DNA of 64,000 nucleotides from Lucifuga dentata (Eukaryota; Chordata; Actinopteri; Ophidiiformes; Bythitidae): assembly GCA_014773175.1 (NCBI GenBank), contig VXCM01000750.1, positions 62,001 to 126,000 on the forward strand. The letters are read 5' to 3'. The notes under the pieces were generated by a model that saw only the letters and a list, made by a program, of their open reading frames with translations, made no database searches and was not told the origin of the DNA. A program made the translations under genes and the position numbers. How positions within the stretch are numbered: position 1 is the first letter of the stretch; each line of letters begins with the position of its first letter. Below, in pieces: positions 34,395 to 44,933 of the stretch.

Positions 34395-35075
34395 CGATTT
34401 GGCTGGTGAAGTGAAAGAAAGGATGGATAAATATGTGGTGAGGAGGAGAGGAACGGGTGCATTGGCATGGAGAGATGGAGGACAGCAAAAAGAGTCATGG
34501 TGAAGGGCAGAAGAGAAAAATGTAGAGGAAAAGTGTGTAGGAGAAAGGTGAGAGGACAGGTGTGAGAGAGCAATGAGGGAGAGGAGGGGAAGGAAGGAAG
34601 GAAGGAAGGAAGGAGAAAAAACAGAAAGGCTGCAGAAAAGTTATAATACAAAATACCAGAGAAGGTTTGACTGCAATTGCTCAAACAGGAATAGGAGGAA
34701 GGAAGTTGCATTGGATGGCAAGAGAATGGGAGGCTATGGAAAGCAAGAAAGAGGAAAGACATGGGGGGGGGGGGGGGNTAAAAAGAGATGAGCATGGGTG
34801 TTTGGACTTCTAGTTTGTGTTGGGACAAAAGAGGGAAGGATGGAGCAAAGCACAGAGGGAGAGGAGGAAGGGGATATGAAGAGAGGAGTAGAGTGGAGCA
34901 ACAGTGTTAGTGAAAAAAAAAAGGAGAGGTGGAGGGAGAGCAGGGGTGGACAGATGGAGTGAGGGAAGTAAAGGAAAGCAGACATGGACCAAAAGAGATG
35001 AGAAAATGAGGGGTGGGGAGACGAGAAGGAAAAGCTGGGTGCTGAGATGGAAGGGGGAGGATTGGCTGTTTGCTT
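34395..35075. repeat. Long purine-rich tract with (GGAA)n and poly-G gap
   Basis: Nearly 700 bp of the plus strand is dominated by A and G, including a (GGAA)n array at 34587-34612 and a G-run at 34763-34777 followed by N (34778). The long minus-strand frames here (165, 133 and 91 codons, rich in Ser, Leu, Pro and Phe) are artefacts of this composition. Confidence 0.85.
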
Positions 35076-35178
35076 TTGATAGCATGTGCCAAATCGATTG
35101 TGGCTGACTAATCCAGTTAGTGATGGCAGAGGCATGCAGAAGAGGCGCTTATGGGGGTGTTAGGTTATAGCGTAGTGT

Positions 35179-35182
<4 letters not shown>

Positions 35183-35214
<32 letters not shown>
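35183..35214. repeat. (GT)16 microsatellite
   Basis: Uninterrupted GT tract. Confidence 0.95.
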
Positions 35215-35216
<2 letters not shown>

Positions 35217-35458
35217 TTGCATGAAGCATGTCCAAAGCTGACAAGAGCCTGCTACAGGCATGCTGTGAGACATTTCTCTTGAAGAAATAACTTGAAGAAG
35301 ATGGCAGTCAATATTCACTCATCCATTCAATGGATAAGTTTCTAAATCATTCATGCTGTACACAATTACAGTTGAATATGGATTAAAAACTAGGTTAAAA
35401 CATTATGCTAACATTAAAACAGAATAGTATTTTACCTTGCTGCTAAATACTTTGGGTG

Positions 35459-36210
35459 AATATTAATCTCTGCCAAGGAGGTTGTGTTTTCACCCATCTG
35501 TGTGTTTCTGTGCTTTTAGCAGTATTGTGCTATAAATAGTGGCCAGGGCCTTTATTTCCCTCAACTGCACAGAGAACCAGGCCTTTATTTGAGGCAGGAC
35601 TTTATTTCTAATTTTAAGCTAGATAATCTCCATGCTTCTCACCCAAGTTTCCCACAGCTGCATTATAGAGTCTGTCAAGTTTTCCTTTAAAACAATCTGG
35701 GAATAATGAGTGTGGTGCCGTGCTGAAAGTAAGGCAGCATCCCTGTAACAGCGTTTATGGATGGTGGTGTGAAGCAAAACCAAAACTGAAACTAGAGCCT
35801 CGTAGCCAGCTTTCAGCATGTCCCACCGCCAACAGACAAACCCATAACTGCATAAAAGCCACTGCCACAAGGGAGAAGCATTTCAGTGTAAACATGTCTC
35901 CAGGTAGCTTTTACAAAGGTTCATTTTCATCCAATTTACCAACTTTTCAGGATTGGTGATGACAGCGGAGCGTCACTCGCTCCTTGCCAGGAACGGGCTC
36001 CACGTTTACAGCTTTGTTTCACAATGAGCCCGGCCACACCTTCAAGCTGAAGGGATAACTGCTGGGTTTAAAGCAGTTTGGTATTTCAAACATAGCTGCT
36101 GTCATCTGGTGGCAGGCAGCAGCAGATTACACTAATATTTGCCTGGGCAAGTAAGAGACATACACCAAACCCAGCCTTTATTTGAGACCGGCCTTTATTT
36201 CTTCCAGCTG
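35459..36210. mobile_element. Candidate dispersed repeat with CTTTATTT motifs at both ends
   Basis: The segment starts with a CTGCCAAGGAGGTTGTGTTT block, which I recall as a dispersed fish repeat. It carries GGGCCTTTATTTCC, CAGGCCTTTATTTGAGGC and GGACTTTATTTCT at the left (35546-35608). It ends with CAGCCTTTATTTGAGACC and GGCCTTTATTTCTTCC (about 36172-36206). The repeated CCTTTATTTGAG words in direct orientation suggest one degenerate element. Family unknown. Confidence 0.4.
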
Positions 36211-36236
36211 ATTTTGACTTTGGTTATAATTTGATA

Positions 36237-36400
36237 TCTGGGATCAAAGCCCCAAGTCGGCCCTTTCTGTATGGAGTGTCCATATTCTCTCCTGTGTCTG
36301 TGGGTGCTGCACTATGACTGCCTACTGTCCACTAGTAGTTAGATGGTCAAATGCAGAGGACAAATTTCCCCACATTTGTGTAGGATTATCAAAAAAAAAG
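36237..36400 (+). mobile_element. tRNA-derived SINE (5'-truncated)
   Basis: GGGATCAAAGCCCC resembles a B box. Next come CCCTTTCTGTATGGAGTGTC, ATATTCTCTCCTGTGTCTGT, and the tail block TCAAATGCAGAGGACAAATT followed by TCCCC. This order matches teleost tRNA-SINEs ('gtggagtttgcatgttctcc...' and 'taaatgcagaggacaaatttcccc') from memory. The A-box half is missing. It ends in an A-run near 36391-36399. Confidence 0.6.
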
Positions 36401-36779
36401 TATATTAGGATGATCAAACAAATTTTGTCCAAGCTTGTTCAGCCTTGGCGAAGGTATGCGCTCTTATGGATGCCATTCCAGAATGTTAATCACATTCTTT
36501 TAAAAATAGTGAGGTACACAGATGAGGATAGACAGAATCTGATGGCAAAAAAGACCAGCTACAAAGGGTTTCCTTTAACTAAAAATGGGAGCTTTTTATA
36601 TTTTCAATTTCTCTCCCAGCCATTTCCATACTCTGCATCTAAGAACTATGCTACAGAATAAAATTGTCCTTTGTTGCATTCCTGTCAAAGACATTCTTGA
36701 AAATTACTGCTATGTGGTGACAGTCGAACAGAAACAGCAGCAGCGCTATAGGGTGCTTAGCGCGCTCTGGACCCTTAGC
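36401..36779. other. Single-copy spacer
   Basis: No gene or named repeat supported. Confidence 0.45.
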
Positions 36780-37130
36780 CTGCTCTTTACAATGAGCCAC
36801 TTATGTAGAAAGGGAACGCTGGCATGTTAAATCACTTCATCTATAATTGCCTGCATTTACTTCTCCTTAGAGGGCCAAACATAAGAAATTCTCCCAGGCC
36901 CAATAAATGCTGCAGCTGACCGTATTTCTGATTAGGGGCCAGGGGGAGGAAAGGGTTTGATGCTCATTTTTCACAAACAATTTTTCCATTTTTCTTCACA
37001 GGAGGACAGTTGGCATTAGATTAGGGAAGGCCTAACAGAGGCAGGGCCGCTAGCAAATTGTGCGGCTTGAAGGGCAAATGCCCCTCTGAATTTATCAACT
37101 TATGGTTCCAGTGAGCTGCAAGAGATGGTG
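36780..37130. promoter_or_regulatory. Candidate conserved non-coding element
   Basis: Repeat-free block of balanced composition (for example GGGCCAAACATAAGAAATTC and CCCAATAAATGCTGCAGCTG). There is no open frame. It stands out from the surrounding repeat-rich sequence. Inference only. Confidence 0.25.
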
Positions 37131-37777
37131 ATGACCTTAAGATACCCTCCTAAGGATGCCTTTTACCGCCGCTCCATGTTACGTGCAAAGGCTTTTTACA
37201 GGGACATAAGCAACTAGTTAGAATGGATGTTTGAAGTTTCATTTTGAATAATTATACTATACATAGCTGTGATTGCTTTATGTGTTTTCCTTATCACTAC
37301 ACAACTAAACTGTGCAGAGCAGCATGTAATTTATTGTCTAGTTATGGTTGTTATAAGTTCTACAAATATGCAACTTTCACAAATACATGACAGTAAGGGT
37401 TGTTATGAACACGTTTTCTGTAAGCATATGCCTTTTGCATAGCACACTGCAATATGCCACACATGATCAAGTTTGACTACATGGTCTTAAGTTACTGTAT
37501 ATTTATGATACACAGACTCTGCAGCTATTTCTTTAATCAATATATAATGGTCCAGGATATTGTCATGCATTTAGTACACATGGTTTTAATAATGTCACTG
37601 GTTCAGTTTGAAGAGTAATGTGGACTATGAAGGCCTACTGTCATATCTGAAAAGGGACAGAGGAGTTTGGGAAGCAGAGAGCTTGACAGATGAGACTGCA
37701 TGTAAAATGTAAACCAGATGTAGCTGACAGAATATACCAAATGGGGGCGACAGTATTAGCAGTAAAAGGTTTAAACC
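37131..37777. other. Single-copy spacer
   Basis: Nothing recognisable. Confidence 0.45.
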
Positions 37778-37807
37778 AAAAAAAAAAAAAAGNAAAAAAA
37801 AAAAAAA
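37778..37807. repeat. Poly-A run with single-N gap
   Basis: A-run with G then N at 37793. Homopolymer assembly join. Confidence 0.85.
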
Positions 37808-37900
37808 GTCTCAAGTGTTCAAGCCCTTGAAAATTGTTCAGCAAAACTAATCATAAAACGGTCCTTCCTCCATCGGGGCTTCCCCACTCCCTCTCTCCGT

Positions 37901-38235
37901 CTCCACGCCACCAAACATACCTCGGCTTCTCACTTCTCCTCACCATCTCCACGCCACCAGACACCTTGGCTCCTCGCTTCTCCTTACCATCTCCACGCCA
38001 CCGGACACCTTAGCTCCTTGCTTCTCCTCACCGTCTCCACGCCACCGGACACCTTGGCTCCTTGCTTCTCCTCACCGCCTCCACGCCACCAGACACCTTA
38101 GCTCCTTGCTTCTCCTCACCGTCTCCACGCCACCGGACACCTTGGCTCCTCGCTTCTCTTCACCGCCTCCACGCCACCGGACATCTTGGCTCCTCACTTC
38201 TCCTCACCTTGGCTCCTCGCTTCTCCTCACCGTCT
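37901..38235. repeat. 44-bp minisatellite, about 7.5 units
   Basis: Unit starts CTCCACGCCACCGGACACCT and ends TCTCCTCACCGT. Starts are at 37901, 37947, 37991, 38035, 38079, 38123 and 38167, so the period is 44 bp after a first 46-bp unit. A truncated unit closes the array at about 38202-38235. It is GC-rich in AT-rich surroundings. The unit length is not a multiple of three, so the frame rotates and coding is unlikely. Confidence 0.95.
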
Positions 38236-39798
38236 GATGGGTCCTATATGTAGCATATCCTCCACAATCCCACACAGGTGGAACCCATTATCAAGATTAG
38301 CTTAGGGAACAAGGGGAAATTAATCTGGCAGACACAATCACCACACAAACACAGATCAAGCATGCACCCCCCATTAAAACATAATAAAACAGAAATATCA
38401 AAATACTGCATACAATAATCACTCGGACACAAGGCCCATGCACTATAAATACACACAAAAAGATTCCTTTTGTCTACCATGTGACAAAAATACATATCAT
38501 GAATCATCATGCAAAACTGTATGTGTGTAGGCTAATGTGTGTATGTATTTCACTAAGCCCTGTCACTGAAAAATCATGGCAGCTCCATACAAAGAACTGC
38601 TGTCTCAGGGTCATAACTCAGCTGGATTGGCACATAGCTCCACTGGAATCACATTCCAAAGTGGTTTCAGAATATATTGTACTTACTGTGTTACATACAC
38701 TGTACTTACTGTGAGTACATATAGAAGAGGTATTTTGAATGTTGAATGTAGTTGAATGAATATAGTTTGCTTTTAAATAATCCTGTACAGCATATGTGGA
38801 CAGGAACATTTTCTCTAGAGGAGTGTGGGGTGATTTTCGTTATTACTTATGCACTGATCAGTGTTTACAACTCCATGCAGAGCACAACTGTACAATTTCT
38901 CTCCCTTTTACCCCCTTATTAATTATGGTGTGGAGTAGCTACTTTTTGTGCACACTCACTGTGCACCCGTAATTTATAGTGAAATGTGTCAAGTCATACA
39001 GACCTTATTTGAAATCCATGTGAAGAAAAGCTATAATAAGTTGTAAAGGCAATTACAGGAAAGCATTCTGTCTCGGCAAGTCCACCTACAATGATGAGAC
39101 ACTCATTCTCACACAGTAAGAAGGTATTTGAGACTGTCTGAAAATGTGTCCCAGTGTGGTTTTCTGTAGCCGAATATTCACCTCAGTGGCTTCTTTCTTC
39201 TGGAATTACAGTAAATATTTAGTAAACAGCCTGTGTTTTGTCATTTGGTTAAGCTACTCTGCTATGCTTGTTTGGCATCTGAGACAATTTGTTGCTGCAC
39301 AACCATAAGATCACAGACTGTACACTATCAGTTAAAAAAAAAAACATGATAATGGGAATACGATAGCAATACATGCATTAACACTGAGATATTACACCGG
39401 TATGATTTAATACTCTTACAGAGTCATTTGTTTGTACTGTAATTATCGTGCAATCTAGATAATCAAAATGCCTGTTAGTGGTTTAGAGTGAAAGGTCACC
39501 CTCACTAATATCAATTACATGAAAAATGAGGTGTTTTAATATATGCTATTGTCATAAAACAATGTCTCACCCAGCCACCAATATGAGGCAATGTCTGTGA
39601 CCTGCTTCATCACGTGATTTACTATCATAACGTACTAGTAGAACGTGGCTGTACAATGAAGGCTTACACGCACATATAATTAAAATATGTTGTTTTGCAT
39701 CACAGGAAATGTTACATCTGATCACAGTGCCAACACTGAATTCAAAACCAGCCAGATACAGAAGTTCATTAACTCACACTATGACTATAATTCTACAA
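38236..39798. other. Single-copy spacer
   Basis: No gene supported. The stretch 38985-39290 is repeat-free and could include regulatory sequence. A short A-run lies at about 39334-39345. Confidence 0.45.
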
Positions 39799-40177
39799 TA
39801 GAGATGTCCTGAGACGATATGAAGTATCGTCTGCACACACTGGATCGACTCCCGTTTAATTCCTCACTCCTCATATTACATGCAAAACAACTTCATGCGT
39901 CACACACATCTGAGTATGTATCCCAGGCAATCGGGGAGATGCTAGATAGCTGGAAAATAGACAAGATGCATGTCATTTTGAGGGACAATGCAAGAAGTAT
40001 TAAAAAAACGACAGAATAGGGTAATGCTGCACTGAAATGCTGCTTCAATTAAATGTGCTTTAATTGTGCACGGGCAGTTTTACTGTGTAAATTATCGGAT
40101 CAGCCAATATTTATAATTACTATTACAAGAACTCTGATCAGATTTCATCACAGAAAACTCTCATCGGGATATCCCTA
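39799..40177 (+). mobile_element. Second hAT fossil with transposase fragment
   Basis: The ends TAGAGATGTCCTGA and TCGGGATATCCCTA form an imperfect inverted repeat of the 'TAGGGATGTCCCGA' hAT type. Inside, the plus-strand frame at 39819-40019 contains SHTSEYVSQAIGEML and MHVILRDNARS, which match the hAT transposase core around the second catalytic Asp. It has a stop right after. No 8-bp target duplication is visible, so the borders are uncertain. It is a different family from 30291-33120. Confidence 0.65.
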
Positions 40178-41194
40178 CTTTTAATGTAAAGACAATGACT
40201 GGGAGTAGGAAAAGTAACGTTGAGACAGATTTAAACCTGTACGGTAACTAAATACAGCATTCTTAACCTGTTGTTGATAGCATGTGACTGCGGCTTTGTT
40301 TGTTGTTAGTAATAAAGAATCAACTAAACCATTCATTTATATCAAACTGTTCCAAAAATCTTTCTTTAAAGGTGTATTACATTTGATTCATGAGATATTT
40401 GTTGCCTTTGGCATTATATTATTTTATCATTTAATAAATAGAAGGTTCCCCTGCATTCTAAAATACTAAATTCAGTCATGCATAGTGGGATTCTCACTTT
40501 ATATATGACAGAAAGACTGATTCAGTTTGCCTCAAATACATTCTGAGCTAGATAAACACAATCCCTACTTTTATTATAGTTTGTGTGATGCTATTTAAAG
40601 TGAAATGTGTTTATTTTAAATCAGACCCATCAATCAAAATGTTTAGACTTATTATCGACCAGAGGTATTTTGACATATGTCATGACTATGGTATATAGTG
40701 CTGGAATGTGTTTCTCTTCATGCGCACGTGTGTGTGTGTGTCCATGTTTTCCAGGAAGGTAAACGTGTCATGCATTCTAGTCTCACACTTCACCATTTGC
40801 AGAGTGACATGTGCCTCGTATACAAATAAATTCCAATATGACTGGATTTTCTACTCAGACTATATATTTTTCCTCACATTTACATCACATATAAACAGGA
40901 TAGCTCCACCACCAAAATTTCAAGTATAGAATTGGAAGCTGCTATCACAACCAATTTGACTGACAACTTTTTTAATACATAGGCCTGATACACACCTGAT
41001 ACACAACAGCTAATGCTAATTTTTCATCCATTACTCAAACTCCGCAATTATACAGGTGCATATAACTAAAATTTATATTTTTAAAAAAATGTGATAAGGC
41101 CTTTAATTTAAAATTCTGACAGTTTTTAGATGCATGTACTATGATTAAATATGTATTTTCTGATTTTTTTTTCCTTTAATGGATAATTGATCAT
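40178..41194. other. Single-copy spacer
   Basis: No gene supported. A short GT tract lies at about 40727-40740. Confidence 0.45.
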
Positions 41195-41332
41195 AGAAAG
41201 TGTCCAAAAACATGGGCAAAGAGATTGAGAAACTGAAATGTGATGAGAGTTTGGGTTAAAACTAGGATCAAACAGAGGAAAAGTACACTTACATAGCATA
41301 TGCCTTAGCCCATTGTGCTACCAGGATGCCAC
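41195..41332 (-). mobile_element. tRNA-derived SINE, minus orientation
   Basis: On the minus strand the head reads GTGGCATCCTGGTAGCACAA followed by TGGGCTAAGGC, with an A-box-like TAGCACAATGG (41306-41320). About 45 bases later comes a B-box-like GTTTGATCCTAGTTT (41259-41273). The tail is CTTTGCCCATGTTTTTGGAC. The order resembles the fish SINE 'ggtagcctagtggttaaggc...' from memory. It is decayed. Confidence 0.55.
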
Positions 41333-41422
41333 ATGACTGAACAAACTTTTAAAATCAGGTTTGTATTTAAACTCATTTAGTATTAAGTCACCCACACCTC
41401 CCAACACCTCTCCCAAACATCT

Positions 41423-42771
41423 GGGGCCTCATTTACAAAACATTGCATGGAAGCCATCCATACTAAAAGTTTACGTATGTTCAAAACAGGGAAATGGCAT
41501 ACGTATAAAAATATTCAGATTTATAAAACTGTGCGTACTTCACGGCTGCATACAATTTCCCCTTTATAAATCACAACCAGCTTGGAAATGTGCGTACGTT
41601 AAAAACGCTCATATCCCGCCATGACACTCCCACAATTTATCATAAATGGTCCATGCAAACGTATTTGTGAATAAGTGAATACTGATATACATATAAATGA
41701 ATTTGTACATCATTGTGTCTCAGAGAGAATGAAGACTTCTGATTGGTTGATGAAGAAAAAAAGTCATATGAGGCAGAAATGCAGGTATTGTGGCTGAGGA
41801 GACCATCAGAAAAATGTTAGATTTGGTTCTTCAGCAGCAACAACAATCACAACATGCTGCAGCTGGAAATTGGGTCAATTTAACAAATAGTAATCATTTA
41901 CAATTTAAATTTACACTGCACTAAAAGTTTGTCAGACCTAAAGGCAGATGCGAGAAAGTGCAGTGCTGCATAAAGGACGACACTGATGTCCAGGTGAATC
42001 TGGTAAACCCCCTTTTAATTTTTTAATTTTCATAAATGTGTCACATTCACAGTCTGCGCATCAGACTGAGCCGCTCTGAGCTTCGAGGGTTTAGAAATGG
42101 AGTGAGGAGCTGCACCTCTCATCTGCAGGTCAAGACCGACCAAACCATACAAAAATAAAAATAAATGTGACAATCTGCCAGTTACGATAGATCAATGAAA
42201 AATCAGACAGATCTATCATGATCAGAATATTAATTCTGTTGTTTCAAAGCACCTTTANTCAATGAAAAATCAGACAGATCTATCATGATCAGAATATTAA
42301 TTCTGTTGTTTCAAAGCACCTTTATGCACCACTATCGCTTATTTATGTGGAATTCATAATAATTTATTTGCACATTTGAAGATATCAAAATTAATGAGGA
42401 TGCACAAATTCAGTTTATTAATCATGGAGAGGAGCTATTTAACGTAAGTGTTGGCTTAAACGGGCTCTGTCAGAGTGGATCTATGCAGAAATCTGAATAT
42501 GATTCCATGGAACATCTTGTGTAGGAAAAATCACTTAGAAATCTGCTTCATTTCTTTGCTTCTCTATCTGTGTCGCCAAACACCCCAGTCTCCAAAATGT
42601 GTCCAAAATCTCTAAAATGTCCATGCATATGCATGGTACAGCATTTACATAAAGGTGCACAAATTCTCCCCTCAAGTTTGTTTTTATAAATCCCAAACTT
42701 TGCGTGGGAAGTGGTGTATGAAACTTTCAAGCCCCATTTTATGCATACGCAACAGTTATAAATGAGGCCCC
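41423..42771. mobile_element. Non-autonomous DNA element with GGGGCCTCATTTA termini (1349 bp)
   Basis: The left end GGGGCCTCATTTACAAAA and right end TTATAAATGAGGCCCC are inverted repeats (13 of the first 14 bases match). Both sides continue with TTGCG/GCGTACG-rich subterminal sequence and several TTTATAAAT words. No transposase frame is present, and no convincing target duplication is seen (left flank ACATCT, right flank TGGATC). From memory GGGGCCTCATTTAT ends belong to a common fish DNA-transposon group; superfamily left open (Harbinger-like or another). It includes a 66-bp probable false duplication. Confidence 0.7.
42192..42324. repeat. Probable false tandem duplication across single-N gap
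   Basis: Two identical 66-bp copies (42192-42257 and 42259-42324) flank the single N at 42258. Assembly artefact is likely. Confidence 0.92.
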
Positions 42772-42822
42772 TGGATCCAGGTCATTGATGGAAGCAGGCT
42801 AAACAGGTTATTTCAGACATCC

Positions 42823-42860
42823 TTTTTTTTTTTTTTTTTTTTNTTTTTTTTTTTTTTTTT
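42823..42860. repeat. Poly-T run with single-N gap
   Basis: T-run of about 38 bases with N at 42843. It lies at the 3' side of the minus-strand retrotransposon fossil, so it might include a poly-A tail of that element, but the run is unresolved. Confidence 0.8.
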
Positions 42861-43620
42861 GTTACAACCTCCAAATCCTGAGATGTTCCCACATGAGGCA
42901 TGTTCTGGGTCTGCCCAGAGGTTTCCTTCAGATTGGACCTGTCTGTAATCCCTCCACAGGGAGGCATTCAGGAGACATACTGATCAAACCACACCAAATC
43001 ACACCAGTTCAACTAATTCCTTAAAGGAGAAGTGGCATTGGCTTTCCTCTGAGCTCCTCCCTGAGCTCCTCCCTGAGCTCTCTCTGAGCTGAGCTGGAGG
43101 TTGGAACATACTATAGATTGACTAGTAAATCAACAGTTATGCCTTCAGGCTCAACTCTCTCCTCACCTTGATAGCCCAATACAATGCCCACATGACTGCA
43201 GTTGCTCTGCTGCCAATCTTTTGCTCCATATTACTCTTACTTGAAAACAAGACCCAGAGATACTTAAACTCCTTCTGAGCAGCAAGTCACCCCCAACCCA
43301 CATCCATATTTTTCCTTAAAGAACCATGGTCTTAGACCTGGAGGTGTTGATCCTCAGTGGCTTCATGATGGTCTGAATGCCACCTCAGGTAAAGCTAGAG
43401 GTCACAGAGAACAAAGCAACAGAACTACACTGTCTGCAAAAAAGCAGAGATGCTACCATGAGACCACCAAAGTGGAGATTCTTAAGTTCTTGGAAAATCC
43501 CGTTCACAAAAATAATACACACATTAGGTGACGTAAGATAACAATGATACAGTAACATCACCTGAGAACAACCCTGAGATAAAGTGAAGCCTTCTCCAGA
43601 ACCCTTAAGAAGATGTGTAC
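42861..43620 (-). pseudogene. Non-LTR retrotransposon reverse-transcriptase fossil
   Basis: On the minus strand the frame at 43385-43660 contains GFTLSQGCSQ (reverse-transcriptase QGC motif), then IIFVNGIFQ and FGGLMVASLLF. The FADD catalytic motif is replaced by FCRQ. The following sequence matches the 3' part of a fish LINE from memory (MVL-, KYL-, GRPR-type regions), such as GGCAGACCCAGAACATGCC on the minus strand near 42908. A small CTGAGCTCCTCC duplication lies at 43049-43080. The element is 5'-truncated and has several frameshifts. Clade is not certain. Confidence 0.7.
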
Positions 43621-44479
43621 TTTTCAGTTTGTAGCTGCATACAACAGATGGACTCATCACCTCCTAAACATGAATTTACATAGAGGTGACCTTCTCACAT
43701 TGGACAACCTCCAACACAGAGTGATCACACGGGGCCTTGTGAATATCCTCACCACCTGCCTGCTGCCTCTCAGTTTGGACAACTCAAAAAAAGAGTGACC
43801 CCAACCCCTATCAAGGAGTTTTTTTTTTTTCCAGAGCCTATACTGTGCTTTGAGGTGAGTATAACTACACAGTTTGTAAGTATAGGTACAGTTCAGTCTT
43901 TCATGCAGACAGTGGCTCTTTAACAAAAGATGTTACATTACAAAAAAAAAAAAAAAAAAAAAAACAGTAAACCTCTGATTTTAGATTTCTTACAATCTCA
44001 CTACCCCTTAAAGTAATTTAAATAATGTAATTATTGAATTGTTTTTATAAAGGAAAGATGTGTAGCTGCAATAAAGATACAAAGACAAACTACATACAGA
44101 AGGAAATCTGCATCCCACGGAAAAGTACAGGCAACAAAATGAACAGCTAATTGTAGTCATCAGATCATTAAGTATTATATTTTGCTGCTCGATGCTATAA
44201 CCTTGCCAGAGACAATGCTAAGAAAACAGTGTGGATATTTAAATAACATGCTGAGCCATTACAATTTACACCTCCATGCTGTGTATTGCTTGGATACATC
44301 TTTATGTATTTTGCAGACTGAAGCACTAGATATTACATACACGCAACTATAAAATGACTAGGAGATAATTCATAATAGACATTATCGGAGAGGTTGTTTT
44401 ATTAAATCATATACATGGGGGGGAAAAAGGCAAAAATTCTTGAAGCTGCACTGCAGTGTAATGTGTAATAATGACATAT
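43621..44479. other. Spacer with homopolymer runs
   Basis: No gene supported. There is a T-run at about 43819-43830 and an A-run at about 43941-43963. Confidence 0.5.
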
Positions 44480-44770
44480 GCCCTGTCCAATCTTTGTTCT
44501 TCAATTTATTAGATCACATCAGAGCTATCTAGATGTAATAAAGAAAACTATGATCTTTTGGAAATCAATGCAATTACTGTAATCAACAAAATCAAGCTAT
44601 TGCCATGGACCTCTGGGAACTGTGTGAGCCAAATATATGAGCTCTCACTACATGATTGCCTTTGCTTTTGCTGTTCAAGCTGTTATGGCTGCATTAAATT
44701 ATGAACTCTTTCATAACCTTAGGTATTGCAGAGCTTAGCAAAGCCATGGCTGATTCAATTCACTACATAT
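44480..44770. promoter_or_regulatory. Candidate conserved non-coding element
   Basis: Repeat-free, non-coding block with TTCAATTTATTAGATCACAT and GCTGCATTAAATTATGAAC-type AT cores. Conservation untested. Confidence 0.25.
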
Positions 44771-44911
44771 AAAATCCTGAGACAGGGGCCTGTAATCAAT
44801 GGATAATTTCCACGTTACACATCCTGTGGACTTCTGTGGTGTCAGATGCAATCAGAGGTGTCAAAACCTGTAAAACTTCCTCTCAGCTTCTGCATGTGTG
44901 TGTGTCCAGGC

Positions 44912-44933
44912 GGGGGGGGGGGNGGGGGGGGGG
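44912..44933. repeat. Poly-G run with single-N gap
   Basis: G-run of about 21 bases with N at 44923. Assembly join; also a potential G-quadruplex-like tract. Confidence 0.85.

Noticed and set aside
34331..35135. Minus-strand frames of 165, 133 and 91 codons
   Set aside because: Ser/Leu/Pro/Phe composition comes directly from the purine-rich tract on the plus strand; the frames overlap one another and cross the poly-G gap.
37901..38235. CRISPR array
   Set aside because: Units are contiguous 44-bp tandem repeats without unique spacers, and the organism is a vertebrate.
38062..38253. Repetitive Pro/Ser/Leu frame in the minisatellite
   Set aside because: The 44-bp unit is not a multiple of three, so the peptide does not repeat in a stable frame.
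41259..41320. Functional tRNA gene on the minus strand
   Set aside because: A- and B-box-like words exist but the cloverleaf cannot be formed and SINE-type tail sequence follows.
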